Assembly (NCBI RefSeq): GCF_036237315.1
Contig: NZ_CP108356.1
Location: 992,001-1,056,000 of the forward strand
DNA from: Streptomyces sp. NBC_01351
GTDB taxonomy: Bacteria > Actinomycetota > Actinomycetes > Streptomycetales > Streptomycetaceae
DNA: 64,000 nucleotides
Direction: 5' to 3'
Below are positions 1-7,790 of the stretch, piece after piece; the stretch's first letter is position 1; each line of letters begins with the position of its first letter. The notes beneath the pieces were generated by a model, which was given only the letters and a program-made list of their open reading frames with translations, was not told the origin of the DNA and searched no databases. Both the position numbers and the translations under genes were made by a program.

Positions 1-758
1 GGTACGCTCAGTTCGGCCAGCCGTTCGGCGGCCCGCGGGTGCACGGGCAGCAGCAGCGGGCAGCGGTCGGCGATCTCGCCCAGGGCCTTGAGCAGGCCGC
101 GCAGGGCCCCGGGGTCGTCCACGTTGGCGGGCCGGTGCAGGGTGACCAGGCCGTAGCCGCCGCGGGTCAGGCCGTAGCGGTCGAGGACGTCCGACTGCCG
201 GGCCCGGTCGAGGTTGGCGAGGAGGGTGTCGATCATGACGTTGCCGACGACGTGGATCTGGTCCTCCCGGTAGCCCTCGGCCCGCAGGTTCGCGGCGGCG
301 TCGGGCGAGGGGGCCAGCAGGTAGTCGCTGAGCCGGTCGGTGGCGACCCGGTTGACCTCCTCGGGCATGCTCCAGTCGCGGCTGCGCAGTCCGGCTTCGA
401 CGTGGGCCAGCAGCGGGCCGGCCTTCGCGGTCACCAGGGCGCAGGCGAGCGTGGAGTTGATGTCCCCGACCACCACCACGGCGTCCGGGGCCAGTTCGTC
501 GACCAGCGGCTCGAAGGCGGTCATCACCCGGCCGGTCTGTTCGGCGTGGGTGCCGGAGCCGGCGCCCAGGTACCGGTCCGGCGGCCGGATGCCGAGGTCG
601 CGGAAGAAGACGTCGTTCATGGACTCGTCGTAGTGCTGGCCGGTGTGGACCAGGATCACCTCGGCGCCGCGGCGCTCCAGTGCGTCCATCACCGGTTTGA
701 TCTTCATGTAGTTGGGTCGCGCTCCGGCGACGCAGATGATCCTCGTCGTTCCGCCCAT
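1..758 (-). CDS. wecB: UDP-N-acetylglucosamine 2-epimerase (non-hydrolysing), C-terminus beyond window
   Basis: Interconverts UDP-GlcNAc and UDP-ManNAc in the cytoplasm, supplying the substrate of the dehydrogenase encoded just upstream. About 252 N-terminal residues are visible from the ATG at 758; the family is usually 360-400 residues, so roughly a third is outside the window. Recognisable segments are VAGARPNYMK at the N-terminus, a GDINSTLA loop, HVEAGLRS and PEEVNRVATD (the substrate-binding stretch) and LHRPANVDDP. Only 3 bases separate it from the stop of the dehydrogenase gene, so it is very likely in the same leftward operon. No sign of damage in the visible part. Confidence 0.9.
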   Translation of the reverse strand, partial: MGGTTRIICVAGARPNYMKIKPVMDALERRGAEVILVHTGQHYDESMNDVFFRDLGIRPPDRYLGAGSGTHAEQTGRVMTAFEPLVDELAPDAVVVVGDINSTLACALVTAKAGPLLAHVEAGLRSRDWSMPEEVNRVATDRLSDYLLAPSPDAAANLRAEGYREDQIHVVGNVMIDTLLANLDRARQSDVLDRYGLTRGGYGLVTLHRPANVDDPGALRGLLKALGEIADRCPLLLPVHPRAAERLAELSV

Positions 759-761
759 GCT

Positions 762-2018
762 TCAGAGCACCTCCACGTTGGGCCCGGCGAGCCGGTTGCG
801 GCAGTCCAGTACGAAGGAGGCGTGCTCGGCGATCAGCTGGTAGTCGAAGGTGTCGTGGTCGGTGATCAGGACGACCACGTCGGCGGCCGCGATCTCCTTG
901 CGGGTCGGCTCGACGCGGACCAGCCGGGCGTCGACCTCGATGCTCTCCACGACGTGCGGGTCGGCCGCCCGCACCTTGGCGCCCATGTCGATGAGCAGCT
1001 GGGAGACCCGCACCGCGGGGGACTCCCGGGCGTCGCCGGTGTTCTTCTTGTAGGCGAGCCCGAGCAGCAGGACCCGGGAGCCGTTGACGGAGCGGCGTTT
1101 GGCGTTGAGCGCGTCGATGACGCGGCGGGCCACGTACTCGGGCATGTGGCTGTTGATGTCGTTGGCGAGTTCGACGAAGCGGAAGTTCTGGCCGAGTTCG
1201 CGCTGTACGCGCCAGGAGAGGTACGAGGGGTCGATGGGCAGGCAGTGTCCGCCGACCCCGGGGCCGGGGGTGAACTTCATGAAGCCGAAGGGCTTGCTGG
1301 AGGCCGCTTCGATGGCCTGCCAGACGTCGATGTCGAGGTGCCGGGCGAACATCGCTATCTCGTTGACCAGGGCGATGTTCACGTGCCGGAAGGTGTTCTC
1401 CAGCAGTTTGGCCAGCTCGGCCTCCTTGGGCGAGCTCACCGGCACGGTGGTGTCGACGAGTTCCCCGTAGAACGCCTCGACCGCCTTGAGCGAGGCGGCG
1501 TCGACGCCGGAGACCACCTTGGGGGTCTGCTGGAAGCCCCAGACGGCGTTGCCGGGGTCGATGCGTTCGGGGCTGTAGCCGAGGTGGAAGTCGGCGCCGG
1601 CGGTGAGCCCGGAGCCGTCCTCCAGGATGGGCGCGAACAGTTCCTCGGTGGTGCCCGGGTAGGTGGTGGACTCCAGGACGACCGTGGCTCCGGGCCGCAG
1701 GAAGCGGGCCAGGGTGCGGGCCGACTCCTCGATGTAACGCAGGTCGGGTGTGCCTTCCCGCAGGGGGGTGGGGACCGTGACGACGGCGACGTCGAAACCG
1801 CCGCAGTCCCGGGCCAGTTCACTGGGCCGGTAGCTGCCGCGCTCCAGTGCCCGGACGAGCCGCTCCGAGGAGACGTCCTCCACGAAGGACTCTCCGGCGG
1901 CGAGGCTCTTGACCCGCCGGGAGTCCACGTCGTACCCGATCACTTGGTGGCCGACTTCGGCGGCCCGGATGGCCAGCGGGAGTCCGACGTATCCCTGGCC
2001 CACGACGACGACGCGCAT
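762..2018 (-). CDS. wecC: UDP-N-acetyl-D-mannosamine dehydrogenase-type nucleotide-sugar dehydrogenase
   Basis: NAD-dependent four-electron oxidation of a UDP-hexosamine at C6 to the uronate, most likely UDP-ManNAc to UDP-ManNAcA given the adjacent 2-epimerase. The 418-residue protein has the usual family length. It starts MRVVVVGQGYVGLPLA (Rossmann fold), carries ESTTYPGTTEE, and has the catalytic cysteine at about residue 259 in GVGGHCLPIDP; the C-terminal UDP-binding domain has GLAYKKNTGDARESPA. The ATG at 2018 shares one base with the stop of the wecG-like gene, implying translational coupling. UDP-Glc or UDP-GlcNAc dehydrogenase activity is the alternative; sequence reading alone does not exclude it. 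Confidence 0.9.
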   Translation of the reverse strand: MRVVVVGQGYVGLPLAIRAAEVGHQVIGYDVDSRRVKSLAAGESFVEDVSSERLVRALERGSYRPSELARDCGGFDVAVVTVPTPLREGTPDLRYIEESARTLARFLRPGATVVLESTTYPGTTEELFAPILEDGSGLTAGADFHLGYSPERIDPGNAVWGFQQTPKVVSGVDAASLKAVEAFYGELVDTTVPVSSPKEAELAKLLENTFRHVNIALVNEIAMFARHLDIDVWQAIEAASSKPFGFMKFTPGPGVGGHCLPIDPSYLSWRVQRELGQNFRFVELANDINSHMPEYVARRVIDALNAKRRSVNGSRVLLLGLAYKKNTGDARESPAVRVSQLLIDMGAKVRAADPHVVESIEVDARLVRVEPTRKEIAAADVVVLITDHDTFDYQLIAEHASFVLDCRNRLAGPNVEVL

Positions 2019-2788
2019 CAGCGACTCCTGTTCGCAAGGCCGGCAGGCGGTGTGCGGCGGACGAGTTCCCGGGCCGTCATGGCGAGGAAGGCGGCATTGG
2101 TGGTGAGGTAGCGCTTGCCGAGCCGGCGGGGCTCCTGGAGGGTGCGGTAGAACCATTCGAGTCCCATCCGCTGCCAGAGCAGGGGGGCCCGCTTGGTGAT
2201 CCCGGCGAGGATGTCGAAGGAGCCGCCGACGCCGTGCACGACGTTGGCGCCGGTGCGCTTGCCGTAACCGGCGGTGAAGATCTCCTTCTTGGGCGAGGTC
2301 ATGCCGAGGAACAGCAGCCCGGCCCGGCTGTCGGAGACGGCCTCGGCGACCGACTCCTGGTCGGCGTCGTCGAAGTAGCCGTTGCGGCTGCCCGCCACGT
2401 ACAGCTTCGGGAACCGTTCGGAGATCTGGCGGAGCATCCGCTCCAGGACGTCCTGCCGGGCGCCGAGCAGGTAGACGGGGATGTCCGCCACCTCGGCCGC
2501 GGCGAGCAGTCGCATGAACAGGTCGATTCCCGCGACCCGTTCGGGCAGCCTGACGCCCAGGACGCGGCCGGCCCAGACCACCGCCTGGCCGTCGGCGAGG
2601 ACGAGGTCGCAGCCGGCCACGGCCTCGGCGAGGCGGGGATCGCGCCGCATGTTGACGAGCTTCGCGGCGTTGACCATGCCGATCTCGATCTGCTCGCCGC
2701 GGCGGACGGCGTCCAGGCAGCGCTGAACGGTCTCGTCCATGGTCAGGGGGTCCAGTCCGACCCCGAAGAGGTACTGGCGACTCGTCAT
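2018..2788 (-). CDS. WecG/TagA/CpsF-family glycosyltransferase
   Basis: Transfers an N-acetyl-mannosamine-type sugar (ManNAc or ManNAcA) onto a lipid-linked acceptor at the membrane in teichoic or teichuronic acid or enterobacterial-common-antigen-like synthesis. The 256-residue protein shows family landmarks: NAAKLVNMRR and LVLADGQAVVW in the N-terminal half, LPERVAGIDLF, LLGARQDVLE, FLGMTSPKKEIF and GVGGSFDILAG, and near the C-terminus the conserved LEWFYRTLQEPRRLGKRY. The ATG at 2788 overlaps the upstream stop by 4 bases (ATGA). With the epimerase and dehydrogenase next door, UDP-ManNAcA is the likelier donor (inference). Confidence 0.88.
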   Translation of the reverse strand: MTSRQYLFGVGLDPLTMDETVQRCLDAVRRGEQIEIGMVNAAKLVNMRRDPRLAEAVAGCDLVLADGQAVVWAGRVLGVRLPERVAGIDLFMRLLAAAEVADIPVYLLGARQDVLERMLRQISERFPKLYVAGSRNGYFDDADQESVAEAVSDSRAGLLFLGMTSPKKEIFTAGYGKRTGANVVHGVGGSFDILAGITKRAPLLWQRMGLEWFYRTLQEPRRLGKRYLTTNAAFLAMTARELVRRTPPAGLANRSR

Positions 2789-3954
2789 CTGTGCGGCCCC
2801 CCGAGCCAGGCGAACAGCATCCAGCCGAACTCGTACGGGCGGCACTCGCGGTCCACGGCGAGGGGCCGGAAGATCCCGTCGAGTGGTGCGAGCCGTGCAC
2901 GGGGCGCCACCCGGGTGGTGAGTCCGCGGGCGGCGCGGACGGCCTTCTTCGGGTCGCCGCGGTGAACCTTGCGCCAGGTGACGCCGAGCTCCTCGCGGAT
3001 CATCGGCTCGCGCGGGGTGCCCGTTGGCCCGGCGATTTCGGGGACCTCCGTCATCCAGCGCAGCCCGCGACAGATCTCCGTACCGAAGTCCGTGCCGCCC
3101 GCCTCGGCCAGATCGAACAGGGCGGTCGGGGCCATGGCGTGCTGGTGGACGCTGTAGACGGGGAAGCCCTCCACCACGGTGCCGTGCCGGGCGTCGTAGT
3201 GCCACCACCACTGTCCGCCGTCCCCCTGCAGGGCGCAGATCCGGGCGGCGCAGGCGTCCGCGGCCGCCAGGGCCTGCGGGTCCTCGCCGCCGGCGTGCAG
3301 CCTGGCGAGGGCCTGGAGCGGATAGGTCTGGTCGGCGAAGCAGGCCACGTGGGAGCGGTAGCCGGGGACCAGCCCCTCCCCGGTGGCGTGCGGGAACAGC
3401 GGGCTGTCCGCGGCCCTGGCCGCGAGCAGGCGGTCGCGGGCGGCCGGGATCCGGTCCTCCACGTCCACCGCGCCCCGGGCGGCGGCGAGGGCGGAGAGCA
3501 CCCAGGCCGCCTCGACCGTGTACTGCGGCCGTCCCGGCAGGTCCAGGGCGGCCACCCGGTCGAGGGCGTCGGACAGCTTGGCGTGGCCCGTCTCGGCGGC
3601 CGCCCAGGCGATGAGCGCCGCGTCGCCGAGGTTGACCACTCCGGGCAGCCGCTGCACCAGCAGCCCCGTGAACTCCTCGGCGGTGCGTCCGCCGAACAGG
3701 GCGCGCTGGCGCTCCTCGGGCAGGAAGCGGGCCCCGAGCGCGGTGATGGCCGCGTACCGGGTGCTGGTCCCGCGCTGCTCCAGGCCGCGGGTGCCGTCGG
3801 GCGACACCTTGCCCACCCGGGTGAAAACGAAGGTCTGTTCCCCGGGCAGGTACATCGCGGGCAGGCCCGTTTCGGCCAGTGCGAGCAGCCGCTCGGCGAG
3901 GGCGTGCAGGGCCGGGTCCTCGTGGGCCAGTGCTGCTAATCGTTTGGTGGTCAT
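2785..3954 (-). CDS. Conserved protein of unknown function in surface-polymer operon, probable alpha/alpha-barrel
   Basis: First gene of the leftward operon; 389 residues from the ATG at 3954 (MTTKRLAALAHED). The reading frame remains open to 4080, but that extension is Arg-rich and unlike coding sequence. The protein is helical, without signal peptide or membrane span, and has repeated helix-turn segments with aromatic and acidic patches (QWWWHYDARHG, VYSVHQHAM), reminiscent of prenyltransferase/terpene-cyclase-like or glycoside-hydrolase (alpha/alpha)6 folds. No catalytic motif could be assigned. The 4-base overlap with the WecG-like gene suggests it acts in the same pathway, for instance polymer modification or chain-length control; that is inference. 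Confidence 0.75.
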   Translation of the reverse strand: MTTKRLAALAHEDPALHALAERLLALAETGLPAMYLPGEQTFVFTRVGKVSPDGTRGLEQRGTSTRYAAITALGARFLPEERQRALFGGRTAEEFTGLLVQRLPGVVNLGDAALIAWAAAETGHAKLSDALDRVAALDLPGRPQYTVEAAWVLSALAAARGAVDVEDRIPAARDRLLAARAADSPLFPHATGEGLVPGYRSHVACFADQTYPLQALARLHAGGEDPQALAAADACAARICALQGDGGQWWWHYDARHGTVVEGFPVYSVHQHAMAPTALFDLAEAGGTDFGTEICRGLRWMTEVPEIAGPTGTPREPMIREELGVTWRKVHRGDPKKAVRAARGLTTRVAPRARLAPLDGIFRPLAVDRECRPYEFGWMLFAWLGGPHR

Positions 3955-4358
3955 CGGGCCCCCACCCCGACTCCCCGGGTGCTCCGGGCACCCCGTATGT
4001 CCGAGCCGTAGCGCTCCAACACACTTATCCCCTCTGATCGCTCGGCGGAGGGGGATTGCGCGAACGGCGTCCGGGCCCACGGCGTCCTTGCGCCGATGGC
4101 ACGAACCGTCCTACGGCTGCGTCTGGAACCCCCCAGCGATGCCGCGGACCGGGGCACACGTGACGGGCGGTGCCGTCGGGAGCGGTGTTTCCGCGCCCGG
4201 ACATGACACTGCCCCGGTGCCCTCGTCGTGTACAACCCCCCACTGAGCAAGGCCTGTTGCCTGCTCAGATCCCGTTGTGCAGGGACACGGTATGCCCATG
4301 GATGTTCGTTGATTGTGGTTTTGAGGAAATGCCGTTGCCCTAAATTGCCGACATTCCG
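3955..4358. other. 404-base intergenic region upstream of the surface-polymer operon
   Basis: No convincing gene. The left part should contain the promoter and leader of the leftward operon; on the minus strand TTGGAG followed about 16-17 bases later by ATACGG is only a weak candidate. A 6-bp hairpin (3977-3993) lies just upstream of the operon start. A better hairpin is at 4243-4268. The segment 4300-4358 is noticeably poorer in GC than its surroundings. Confidence 0.5.
4243..4268 (-). terminator. Hairpin downstream of the N-acetyltransferase gene
   Basis: CTGAGCA, one bulged A, GGC, a CTGTT loop, GCC and TGCTCAG form a 10-bp stem with a single bulge, about 90 bases past the stop of the acetyltransferase gene. 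No T-tract follows, so a Rho-independent terminator is plausible but an operator is possible. Confidence 0.4.
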
Positions 4359-4958
4359 TCAGCTGCGCTCGGCGAGCGTGCCGCCCTTCTCCTCGTACAG
4401 GTCGCCGGTGCTCGGGCACTCCCAGACGCCCGGCTCCTGCGCGCGCTCCACCAGGCGGACTCCGGCCTTCCCCACCCAGCCGGTCCGCCGGGCCGGTACC
4501 CCGGCCACGAGTGCGAAGTCGGGAACGTCCCGGGTCACCACGGCGCCGGCCCCCACCAGCGCCCAGCGCCCGATCCGCACCCCGGCCACGCACACCGACC
4601 GGGCTCCGAGCGAGGCCCCCTCGGCCACCACGACTCCGGCGGCCTCCCAGTCGCCGTCGCGCTTCAGCCGGCCTTCGGGGTCGACCGCGCGCGGGTAGAA
4701 GTCGTTGGTGAGCACGGCCGCCGGGCCGATGAACACGCCGTCACCGAGCACGGCGGGCTCGTACACGAGGGCGTAGTTCTGCAGCTTCACGTGGTTACCG
4801 ATGCGAACGCCCGGCCCGACGTACGCTCCGCGCCCCACGATGCACCCGCGCCCGAGCCGGGCGTCCTCCCGTATCTGTGCCAGATCCCAGATGGTGGTCC
4901 CCTCGCCGAGCTCGGCCGACTCGTCGACCTGGGAGGAGGGTTGAATGCGGACACCCAC
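4359..4958 (-). CDS. Hexapeptide-repeat N-acetyltransferase (WbpD/WlbB-like)
   Basis: Left-handed beta-helix acyltransferase of 199 residues with continuous hexapeptide repeats (for example EDARLGRGCIVGRGAYVGPG and GASLGARSVCVAGVRIG), the layout of UDP-2-acetamido-3-amino-glucuronate N-acetyltransferases, and a C-terminal tail ending in a TGDLYEEKGG-type segment. It would acetylate an amino sugar nucleotide with acetyl-CoA in the cytoplasm. The GTG at 4958 is chosen because AAGGGG lies a few bases upstream. It is co-directional with the wecBCG-like operon but 404 bases away, so probably separately transcribed; a shared role in surface polysaccharide is likely. The exact sugar substrate cannot be read from sequence. 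Confidence 0.82.
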   Translation of the reverse strand: MGVRIQPSSQVDESAELGEGTTIWDLAQIREDARLGRGCIVGRGAYVGPGVRIGNHVKLQNYALVYEPAVLGDGVFIGPAAVLTNDFYPRAVDPEGRLKRDGDWEAAGVVVAEGASLGARSVCVAGVRIGRWALVGAGAVVTRDVPDFALVAGVPARRTGWVGKAGVRLVERAQEPGVWECPSTGDLYEEKGGTLAERS

Positions 4959-5208
4959 GGCGCGTTCCCCTTACGGCTCGCGAGGCCCCGGGACGCGCGG
5001 GCCTACGAGCGGAGCATAAGCGCCGTCGGCCGACCGCACCCGGTGGATCAACCCACTGTTAGACAAACGGACTTGAGGGGGCGGAGTCAGGCGGAGATGC
5101 GGCGGTGATGCGGCCGGGCCGCGGCCCGGCCGTGCGTGCGCCGTCCGGGGCTCGTACGCTCCATGATCAGCGGATTCACCGGATGAGCGATCAAGGCGGG
5201 GGCAGTAC

Positions 5209-6354
5209 ATGACATATCGGCGCGCGGCGATACCGGCACTGGTCGGAGGGCTGCTCCTCACTGCGCTCCTTTGGTGGGCCGGGGCCAGTGCCCAGGCCCT
5301 GCACCTGCCGGGCAGCACCGACGTGATCGGTGGCCGGCTCGCGGCCGAGCTCGACCGCTGGCTCCTCCCCTGGTCGTACGAGATTCCGCAGGCGCTCCCG
5401 CTCGGTGCCGAGCCGTCCGGCGGGACCACGGGATCCACCCGGTTCGACGGCACCCGCTACGGCTCGCTGCACAGGACCGGGATGCAGATCCGCTTCGCGG
5501 CGGTCTTCGTCTTCTTCGTGCCCGGGGCGCTGCTGCTGGTCCGCAGGCTCCCGCCGGTGCGCGGCCGGGTGACGGCCGCGCTGCTCGCGGTGTGGGCCTG
5601 GGGCATGGTGGCCGGGATGCTGGCGGTGACGGCGTCCGCGCCGTGGCTGATCGCCTCGATGGGGCGCGGCAGCTATCGCCTCCTGCCCCAGTTGGCGAGT
5701 GTGATCTCCTCCGGGCGGCAGGCCGTGGCGGTGACCGCGCTGGTCGCGGCGGCGGTGACCGTGCTGACGGCGCGCATCACGGCCAGGGGCGCCGGTCCGC
5801 TGCCGCAGAACATCGTCCCCGCGCGCGCCGCCCGGCTGGCCGCCACCGTGGGCACGGCGGTGATCGCGCTGTCCCTGGTGGTGCTCTCGTACCAGTCGGT
5901 CGCCGCCTCGATCCAGACGCTCTCCCCGGACGGCGGGCTGTTCGCCGAACCGGGCGAACTCCTCCGCCAGTGGATGCTGCTCGGCGGCTGGGGCGCCCCG
6001 TCGGGCGGCGCGATCGGCGACTGGCTCCTGGGCCGGGCCATCGACGCACTGCTGCTCGTCGTCGTGTGGGTGGCGCTGCGGCGGCTGCCCCTCCTGCTCA
6101 CCCGGGCCACCGTCCCGGCGATGGCGGTGGGCGCGGTCTGCGCGACCGTCATCGGGCTGCTGGCGAGCCAGCTGCTGCGGGTGCCGACGGACCGGTACGG
6201 CCTGCTGTACGGGCCCCTGCAGCTGTTCGCCCACGTCGGCAACGGCATCCCGGCCGCCCTGACCTTCGGGCTGGCGGCGGGGGTCGCGAGCGCCCTGACC
6301 CTGCGGGTGGCCGTGTCCCGCGCGGAGACCGCCGAGCGCGCGGTCTCCGCGTAG
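5209..6354 (+). CDS. Polytopic membrane protein of unknown function
   Basis: 381 residues from the ATG at 5209, preceded by a G-rich GGCGGGGG Shine-Dalgarno-like run. About eight hydrophobic segments are visible, beginning with ALVGGLLLTALLWWAGA near the N-terminus. The loop between segments 1 and 2 (roughly residues 30-90) is long and probably extracytoplasmic. No catalytic or transporter signature was recognised. It stands alone between the divergent acetyltransferase gene and a convergent lipoprotein gene, separated from the latter by a strong terminator. Confidence 0.8.
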   Translation: MTYRRAAIPALVGGLLLTALLWWAGASAQALHLPGSTDVIGGRLAAELDRWLLPWSYEIPQALPLGAEPSGGTTGSTRFDGTRYGSLHRTGMQIRFAAVFVFFVPGALLLVRRLPPVRGRVTAALLAVWAWGMVAGMLAVTASAPWLIASMGRGSYRLLPQLASVISSGRQAVAVTALVAAAVTVLTARITARGAGPLPQNIVPARAARLAATVGTAVIALSLVVLSYQSVAASIQTLSPDGGLFAEPGELLRQWMLLGGWGAPSGGAIGDWLLGRAIDALLLVVVWVALRRLPLLLTRATVPAMAVGAVCATVIGLLASQLLRVPTDRYGLLYGPLQLFAHVGNGIPAALTFGLAAGVASALTLRVAVSRAETAERAVSA

Positions 6355-6366
6355 GACCGTGAACGG

Positions 6367-6400
6367 CGGGGGCCACCGGAGCGCGGTCCGGTGGCCCCCG
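6367..6400. terminator. Bidirectional terminator hairpin
   Basis: A perfect 14-bp stem (6367-6380 with 6387-6400) and a 6-base GCGCGG loop sit in the 61-base gap between the convergent membrane-protein and DUF305 genes. Symmetry and position fit termination from both sides. Confidence 0.85.
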
Positions 6401-6415
6401 TCAGGCGCGGGTCGG

Positions 6416-7051
6416 TCAGCCCAGCAGGCCGTTCATCCTGTCGATCTCGGCGGTCTGCGAGCTGATGATCGCGTCGGCCATCGTCTTGGCCTCCGGGAAG
6501 GCCCCCTCGGTCTTCTCCGTGCGGGCCATCGCGACCGCGCCTTCGTGGTGCTTGATCATCAGCTGCATGAAGGCGGTGTCGAACGCCTTGCCGGAGGACT
6601 TTCCGAGCTGGTCCATCTCCCCGGCCGTCATCATCCCGCCCGCTCCGCCGGCGCCGTGCCCGGAGTGGTCCGCGGCGCCCTCGGCGGGCACCTGCTCGCC
6701 CCAGGAGGTCAGCCACCCGGAGAGGGTCCTGATCTCCGGGTCCTGGGCCTTCTTGATCTCCTCGGCGAGCTTCTTGACCTCGGCCGACTCGGCGCGGGAG
6801 GGGGCGAGGTCCGCCATCTCCACGGCCTGCCGGTGGTGGGGGATCATCCCCTTGGCGAAGGCCACGTCGGCGGCGTTGTGCTGCCCCTGCGCGGCGGACG
6901 CCGAGTCCGTCGGCGCGGCGGAGTAGCTGTGGCCGCCGTGCCCGGCGTTGGCGTCGTCGCCCGACCCGCAGGCGGCGAGGACGAGCGTGGCCGTGGCCAC
7001 GGCCGCGACGGCGGTGGCGGTACGGCGGATGAGGGAACGGTGCTTGCGCAT
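6416..7051 (-). CDS. DUF305-domain lipoprotein
   Basis: Secreted lipoprotein of 211 residues: basic N-terminus, hydrophobic stretch and lipobox LAAC near residue 28. The mature part holds the duplicated His-His motifs of the DUF305 family, MIPHHRQAVEMA and MIKHHEGAVAMA, on a four-helix-bundle-like scaffold, plus a His/Gly-rich linker (DHSGHGAGG). DUF305 proteins are often linked to copper or other metal handling, but the function is not settled. ATG at 7051. The DUF6153 gene lies just upstream on the same strand, a pairing I believe is common in Streptomyces, so the two may be co-expressed. The linker His could add metal binding (inference). Confidence 0.9.
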   Translation of the reverse strand: MRKHRSLIRRTATAVAAVATATLVLAACGSGDDANAGHGGHSYSAAPTDSASAAQGQHNAADVAFAKGMIPHHRQAVEMADLAPSRAESAEVKKLAEEIKKAQDPEIRTLSGWLTSWGEQVPAEGAADHSGHGAGGAGGMMTAGEMDQLGKSSGKAFDTAFMQLMIKHHEGAVAMARTEKTEGAFPEAKTMADAIISSQTAEIDRMNGLLG

Positions 7052-7128
7052 GATGGTGCGACTCCTTGTCCGGAATTGAGGATGCGACGGAGCGCGGCAG
7101 CCCCCGGAGGGGCGCCGTGCGGGTCGTC

Positions 7129-7548
7129 CTAGATCCGCAGGAGTTGCAGTTCGGCCAGGTCGGGCGGGCCCCGTCCGCTCTGCGCCGACGCCGTGGCGAC
7201 GGCGTGGGGCGCCTCGGCCGCCGGTGCGCCCTCAAGGGCGGCCGCCGGGGCCGGCGGGGCGTACGCGGTACCGATACCGGTGGCCGCGCAGGTGGCGTCC
7301 GCGTGGTGCGTGTGGCCGGATCCGCCGTCGGTGTGCGAGCAGCCCTCGGGCGCGCCGACCACCGTACCGGCCGGTTCATGGTGGCCCGCCGCCATGACGT
7401 GGCCGCCGACCGCCGCGGGGGTACGTGCGAGGGAGGGACCGGGGCCCAGGCCGTGCATGGCCAGCACACCGGCCAGCACCGCGAGTACGAGCAGCACGAA
7501 GCCGCGCCCTGCCGGGCGGCGGCTCGACGGCTGCACGCGGGAGATCAT
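7129..7548 (-). CDS. DUF6153-family small membrane-anchored protein
   Basis: 139-residue protein with one N-terminal membrane segment (GFVLLVLAVLAGVLAMHGLGPG, given here by its key residues: Leu/Val-rich with a terminal MHGLGPGP), followed by a His/Cys-containing extracytoplasmic part with SHTDGGSGHTHHADATC and a low-complexity Ala/Pro tail. This arrangement matches DUF6153 proteins of Streptomyces. The His and Cys cluster suggests metal binding, in keeping with the adjacent DUF305 lipoprotein, but this is inference. ATG at 7548. Confidence 0.8.
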   Translation of the reverse strand: MISRVQPSSRRPAGRGFVLLVLAVLAGVLAMHGLGPGPSLARTPAAVGGHVMAAGHHEPAGTVVGAPEGCSHTDGGSGHTHHADATCAATGIGTAYAPPAPAAALEGAPAAEAPHAVATASAQSGRGPPDLAELQLLRI

Positions 7549-7593
7549 GCGGCCATCGTACGGAAGCGGCGGGCCGACCGCGTCGGCGGGCCC

Positions 7594-7720
7594 GCGTCGT
7601 GGGACCGCGTCGTGGGACCGCGTCGTGGGACCGCGTCGTGGGACCGCGTCGTGGGACCGCGTCGTGGGACCGCGTCGTGGGACCGCGTCGGGACCGCGTC
7701 GTGGGACCGCATCGTGGGAC
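7594..7720. repeat. 13-bp tandem repeat array (unit GCGTCGTGGGACC)
   Basis: Ten consecutive units: seven perfect copies (7594-7684), one 11-base copy lacking GT (7685-7695), one perfect copy (7696-7708) and one diverged copy (7709-7720). It fills most of the 242-base gap between the divergent DUF6153 and phosphoribosyltransferase genes. There are no spacers, so it is not CRISPR. Slippage during replication is the likely origin. Confidence 0.95.
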
Positions 7721-7790
7721 GGCCCGCTTGCGTTTCGGCCGCGGACGGAGTTGCGTGGGTTCTGTCTCCCCTGGACGGGGGTGAGCCAAG

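Noticed and set aside
39..2111. Long plus-strand frame over the wecBCG-like genes
   Set aside because: Opposite strand of clear enzymes; composition is Val/Gly/His-rich and no motif is present.
7594..7720. CRISPR array
   Set aside because: The units are contiguous with no spacers and no cas genes are near.
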